A stretch of DNA of 64,000 nucleotides, from positions 4,464,001 to 4,528,000 of the forward strand of contig JAPFFF010000003.1 in assembly GCA_039105265.1 (NCBI GenBank), in the 5' to 3' direction. The notes beneath the pieces are model-generated. The model was not told where the DNA came from. It ran no database searches and saw nothing but the letters and a program-made list of their open reading frames with translations. The DNA is from Tritrichomonas musculus (lineage: Eukaryota; Parabasalia; Tritrichomonadida; Tritrichomonadidae). Position numbers and translations under genes: made by a program. Below are positions 60,701-64,000 of the stretch, one piece after another. The first letter of the stretch is position 1; each line of letters starts with the position of its first letter.

Positions 60701-63700
60701 GAAAACACTGTAACTCTTCAAAAGACCTGCCTTCTTTTCAAGGAAGATTTTCGTGTCTTGTCCTTGTGTCAGTAAGAAGCGAATCAAGCCAGGGAAGTAA
60801 AACAAGGTTCCATCAGATGATGGCGTGTATTGTGAAGGCTTGTTTGGAATGAAAACCATGGATGACATTTCTTGGACCAATGATTGTTCTAGTGTTTCAG
60901 AAGATGGATCGAATAATCGCTTGTAAAATGCTGAGTAATATTCACGATTCTTCTGTGATTCGCCAGTATTAATCAAGATTGAGAATGGTTCGATTTTCAT
61001 CTCAGTAATTTCAACATCAAGAGGATCATCAAGTGGAACTGGATCTGATCCATCTCTATAAAACTTATTTTCGTCAGAATAAGAAGTATTTAATAGGTCC
61101 AAAACCAAGCCTGCTGAATTAGAATCAAATTCTAATGGTTGTGCTTTCTTTGGCTCTTTTGTCAGCCTGATTAGATGTGGATACTTCTTCGGATCCTTAG
61201 GAACAGATTGAATGATTGGTTGGCCAAAGCATTCACTAATAGGAACAATTATGGAAGGTGATTCTTGATCACTACTTAAAACACGATAGAAGTCTTTATT
61301 TTCTAAAATGTTATCAAATGTGGAATAAAAGACTGTTGTTGGTGAATTGGCAGTAGCTATTCCTTTCGCAAATCTGGACCAAACATCTAAAATAGCTTGT
61401 GTGAATTCGCCTGAAATTATGTTCAAAAAGAAGAATGAAACAGTCACTGATTTGTAATTCAACACTGTTTTGTTCCATTGCTGAGTAGCATCTAATAATG
61501 TCGACAAACCATCAGAAAGAACATAAATTACATGGTTTTTCCTGTTTGTGTATTGGCCAGTTGGAGAAGGAACAACTCTTGAAATTGTCATTTGAATTGC
61601 ATCTGTCATAGATGACATTCTTCGATTGACTGTCATTGCTTCAATTAATTTGGAAAAGAAGATTTTATCATGATTATCTTCTAACTTCTTAAGAATGAAT
61701 TGGAAGTTGTCATCGCAATAAATAACAATCGAATATGGAATTCGAAGTGCCGTCAATGAATTGCCGTAGGCAATTGATAACAAAATTAATGATGCTTTTT
61801 GGATTTCTGAGAAAGTATTTGAGCAATCAATTAAAATGGATGCATAACAATCATTGCAATTGTCTAAAACAGGTGATTTTTCACCAAGACCATCAAGAAT
61901 AAGACCTGTTAAAGCATCTGCTGCATCGAAATAAAAATCAACAGCTTCAGTAGATAAGTTATTTGAAATAGTGTCATAATTTACAGGAATGTGTGTTTTA
62001 TCATCATCAAAAACTTGTATGATTTTCTTTTCTTTTCCTGGATTTGTCATCTTATTAACGATGTATTCAATGTAGTCTTTATTTGGAATTTCTTTAGATG
62101 CATTGTTAATTGATTCTCTGCTTATTTTCTGGATTATTTCACCATGTAAAGGATTCCTTCCATGGCCTTGATTTAACGGACTAATAAACTTATTGATGTC
62201 GTCATATTCTGGTGTTGATATTGTATTTGGACGATAAATATGTTTATTGCTTTCAGGTTTCTTACCTTTTTTCTTATTGTTTTCTTTATCTTTCTTAAAT
62301 GGCTCTTGAGTAGGCTTTTTATTTTTGCCTGGTTGAAGCCATCTTGCGATTTCTAAGCTAGTTTGATATTGTGGTCTTATTAAGAAGTCGTTATCACTCA
62401 ATAAAGTGTTCTTTATGTCATAGTGTTGTGGTCTAATTGTAATGCCGGATGATCTTAATCTAGTAATCATTGATTGGTAAGCTGAGAAGAATCTATCTAA
62501 GAAGAGTGAATAAGGTGAATAATCCTTGATATCTCTTGCCCATAAATAAAATGAAACCAATTGATTAAGAATTTCAATATTATGTTTCATGTCTTTATTC
62601 TTCTTCAAAGATGAATGGAATGAAATAGTAAATTGATAAGTGTTCCTTAAAATAGAATCAAATGCTTTGTATATGTTCATAATTGAGTTCATGTTCTTGA
62701 ATGAAGTATTAGTGATATCAATGTTTCCTGCTTCATTCGAATATTCAGGCTTGATTTCTTCTTTGATTTGCTTTTGTGATAATGGAGTCTTAGGGAATTC
62801 AGCTTCTTCAATTTCTTGGAATTTGTTTTCATATGTCCATTTCGCATATGATGAAATACTGAAGCCATTTTTAACAAAACTGCTCTTTTGCTGATCATTG
62901 AAATTAGTTATAATGTTCTTCTTTTTATCTTTCAAGTTTCTGAATTCATCAGTCTTTCTCATTGTTTCTTCATCTATTCGACACTTTTGCATCAATTTCT
63001 TTTGTTCATTCAAAAGAACATCAGCTGAAACAGGGAAATCAACAATAAAGTGACGAACCTTTAAATCTCTGTATTGAATAAGCATTGTCTCATTAATAGC
63101 CCAAACAAGACATACAAGTTTCCATTCGAGAATATTATGTTGACGATATGCTTCATTATATTTTTCTTCAATTATATCAGATTGTGTGAAATTCTTAATA
63201 GCTTTGATTAAGCTAACATAAGGAACTTTGTCTATATTCTGTGTCATGTATGAAATCAAGTAAGCTAAGTTGTGTGTAGATGGATAAGGTAAATCATCTT
63301 TCAAACAAACAAATTTGTTGTCTTGTGATGCTGAAATGTAATACTTATTTTTATCTTGATCTTGTAAAAATTCTTCAAACCAAACAACAAAAGCAGATGT
63401 AAAATGATGCTCATAATCATTATAGTTATATGTAGGTGCATCGAAGTTATATCCTAATGATTCACACTGTCCAAAGAGTGGGAAAACAGTATCTGGCCTT
63501 CCTTCAAGTCTTGCAAATAATCTTAATTCTCCTTCTTTTAATTTTGGAGTTCTCTTTTTAATTATTTGAATTTGCTTACTAGTATCAGTTGTATTTAAAT
63601 CTAATGTTAATATTTCATAGTAGCAATTAAAGATTTTTTCTTTGAAATTGTTGCTGTCATAAACACGAACCAACTCTCCATTTTTATCAAATTTCAATCC

Positions 63701-64000
63701 AACATTGTGCTTTGAATCTGACTGATAAAAGTTCATTGATATTGGTGAAAGAATAAGGTTAACGTCTTTAGCTGTGTAGCCAACTCTGAAATCGTATTCT
63801 TTAAATGTATTGTCTTCCCAATAAGAGCAATAACGAATGCTTTTGCTAGTAAATAACTTATTTGTATTTCTATTATGATAAATGAAGCTTAAGCTGAATG
63901 TAAAATCAATGATTTTCTTATTTGTGCCAATTGAAATAGTTAGTTGATTTGAAGCTGGGTCATCAATTCTAAAATCGCTACTAATTGTCCTGGCCTTAAA
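57755..64000 (-). CDS. Giant protein with three von Willebrand A domains (5' end beyond right edge)
   Basis: The frame is open from the right edge to the stop at 57755: at least 2,081 codons. An internal ATG at 63736 is not the start, since 88 more in-frame codons precede it with normal protein sequence (SIGTNKKIIDFTFSLSF). Three vWA domains have visible metal-binding MIDAS motifs: LIDCSNTFSE (near 61835), VIDCSISCFN (near 60695), and LIDGTGSMMYFIDAV (near 58930), the last being the best conserved. Between the second and third lies a Rossmann-like, GATase1-type segment (ILICQFWDQSM to GGGIVFWTDNSPL). The C-terminus has a repeated YRPATTLHNQTPKGS motif, then a basic and Asp-rich end. vWA domains bind partners through a metal ion, often in AAA+ complexes. 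Function is unknown; alpha-kinase domains were not seen. Confidence 0.85.
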   Translation of the reverse strand, partial: FKARTISSDFRIDDPASNQLTISIGTNKKIIDFTFSLSFIYHNRNTNKLFTSKSIRYCSYWEDNTFKEYDFRVGYTAKDVNLILSPISMNFYQSDSKHNVGLKFDKNGELVRVYDSNNFKEKIFNCYYEILTLDLNTTDTSKQIQIIKKRTPKLKEGELRLFARLEGRPDTVFPLFGQCESLGYNFDAPTYNYNDYEHHFTSAFVVWFEEFLQDQDKNKYYISASQDNKFVCLKDDLPYPSTHNLAYLISYMTQNIDKVPYVSLIKAIKNFTQSDIIEEKYNEAYRQHNILEWKLVCLVWAINETMLIQYRDLKVRHFIVDFPVSADVLLNEQKKLMQKCRIDEETMRKTDEFRNLKDKKKNIITNFNDQQKSSFVKNGFSISSYAKWTYENKFQEIEEAEFPKTPLSQKQIKEEIKPEYSNEAGNIDITNTSFKNMNSIMNIYKAFDSILRNTYQFTISFHSSLKKNKDMKHNIEILNQLVSFYLWARDIKDYSPYSLFLDRFFSAYQSMITRLRSSGITIRPQHYDIKNTLLSDNDFLIRPQYQTSLEIARWLQPGKNKKPTQEPFKKDKENNKKKGKKPESNKHIYRPNTISTPEYDDINKFISPLNQGHGRNPLHGEIIQKISRESINNASKEIPNKDYIEYIVNKMTNPGKEKKIIQVFDDDKTHIPVNYDTISNNLSTEAVDFYFDAADALTGLILDGLGEKSPVLDNCNDCYASILIDCSNTFSEIQKASLILLSIAYGNSLTALRIPYSIVIYCDDNFQFILKKLEDNHDKIFFSKLIEAMTVNRRMSSMTDAIQMTISRVVPSPTGQYTNRKNHVIYVLSDGLSTLLDATQQWNKTVLNYKSVTVSFFFLNIISGEFTQAILDVWSRFAKGIATANSPTTVFYSTFDNILENKDFYRVLSSDQESPSIIVPISECFGQPIIQSVPKDPKKYPHLIRLTKEPKKAQPLEFDSNSAGLVLDLLNTSYSDENKFYRDGSDPVPLDDPLDVEITEMKIEPFSILINTGESQKNREYYSAFYKRLFDPSSETLEQSLVQEMSSMVFIPNKPSQYTPSSDGTLFYFPGLIRFLLTQGQDTKIFLEKKAGLLKSYSVFIVIDCSISCFNVQSAFHAFQSLFILLQTLSKIDLPSFNLIITTNDGPLILCSEKSTFDALSSRSPVWLALFTYLLNPHPNSCLDSALLSMLSIRAQEKTLSSVLFIFTDGNFSSKEQKVYNSILEKIYGYNVEAVTIGIGSYSSNICSLATKKVWSINPRNIIKGILSVFGKESSELIEKIPSMFTGIPFDKTDIITKLSGYLKFNTVDDYSFKELIIELNNITRDISVFKDFYNIQPDGTETFLEDDSHDIGKMNFYKGIKILICQFWDQSMTSGEDPLISKEVLLNGTDESKKSVINSLKEFGIETVIVQNYKEAIREIKSGEYSEVWVICGRHDGKMPDNSEWARLSSQFIDCLIIYWENGGGIVFWTDNSPLTAEVNFFLSKANFGDDKEEVKAGFRIGGSYPGGKMLRRSDEPRVASFTAEQTIQCDGYQKLLFNANMKRIYEGITIASAIIPPENPKSECYNDNNYTFAYTKAIKPFRYFSVSSSRGISSLYYTSPLNSKKGDIVIDCGFSKLFFELTTEGIYWYVRNIAIFMISLEKKTSMIGGSADPRKFKPKPFEFNIRPYCNPEPKFYQYNDERFVDIVFLIDGTGSMMYFIDAVKNSCNDIAKFCKQKFTNNTFRFGCVIYRDNAVKAVRNKYLQHSYKRYNNDETEACSLSTNINDLYNFLSNVEAKGGGGDGPEDWLSGYQRLKKLNWKKVGKKIVIHIADAPGHGQSFHGGRYTLPHTNEGQPIDQQDYVEMDKEHDKEFPEYIKWAANYGIKFFCLSASYLTFQCFVRTQQIYTKAGGEQFKITRFDDYNGDNISDKQKQKVIDIVKQVAMESVDDSTAVPTAQEEETNNITTHHNSSHSSQQNLYRPATTLHNQTPKGSTNNNKSGAYRPATTLHNQTPKGSAATRSGAYKPPIKPGNIAIPGQGNSFNIGGKGRTYQSPSGQTNDPSQRHHQPYMGLVDPQDQQEKRKRKRRRQHHGNDDDDEQ
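57985..58122. repeat. Tandem repeat coding for YRPATTLHNQTPKGS
   Basis: Two nearly identical units of about 66-75 bases within the vWA gene encode GAYRPATTLHNQTPKGS, followed by a degenerate third (GAYKPP). All are in frame. Confidence 0.85.

Noticed and set aside
63648-63736. ATG at 63736 as the start of the vWA gene
   Set aside because: The same frame continues upstream without a stop to the window edge with normal protein sequence.

Overview
The window is AT-rich eukaryotic nuclear DNA with long intronless protein genes on both strands, short gaps inside gene clusters and long AT-rich, transposon-filled gaps elsewhere. The standard code is used, no introns are evident, several genes have a TCA-type initiator a few bases before the ATG, and proteins carry Asn/Gln-rich inserts. 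Together with a 138-residue histone H3 and the kinds of transposons present, this suggests a parabasalid protist of the Tritrichomonas/Trichomonas type. That assignment is inference; nothing here proves the species.

Layout. At 1-4664 (minus) lies the 5' part of a giant helical-repeat (HEAT-like) protein that runs off the left edge. A likely fragment of large-subunit rRNA separates it from a divergent UTP4/cirhin WD40 gene (5025-7025). A PP1-type phosphatase (7997-8998) and a MOB1 gene (9100-9741, minus) follow. From about 9.7 to 24.3 kb is a transposon-rich block. It holds a pogo-like element (TA target duplication) split by an intact MULE (8-bp target duplication), which itself carries a fold-back element. 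It also holds a broken hAT transposase, a broken helical-protein gene, two hAT-type MITEs with perfect 8-bp duplications (one invaded by a TTAA-type MITE), a hairpin MITE and a compound repeat.

From 24.4 kb to the right edge the window is gene-dense: a HID1/dymeclin-family protein, a CARMIL-like leucine-rich protein, histone H3, a pecanex-family membrane protein, a 3,335-residue RNF213/mysterin-like AAA+ protein, the DIM1 rRNA dimethylase, a ubiquitin-like plus RRM protein, a USP7-like deubiquitinase with AT-hook and Gln-rich tail, an NTF2-domain protein, a coiled-coil protein, an SDS22-type LRR protein, and a giant protein with three von Willebrand A domains that runs off the right edge.

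Functional themes. Ribosome biogenesis (UTP4, DIM1) and ubiquitin/SUMO biology (RNF213-like, USP7-like and UBL-RRM genes within 18 kb) recur. This is chromosomal proximity in a eukaryote, not an operon. No tRNA gene, CRISPR array or clear spliceosomal intron was found. The two edge-crossing genes are the largest or second-largest reading frames here and would be missed or mis-started by any caller that needs both a start and a stop inside the window.
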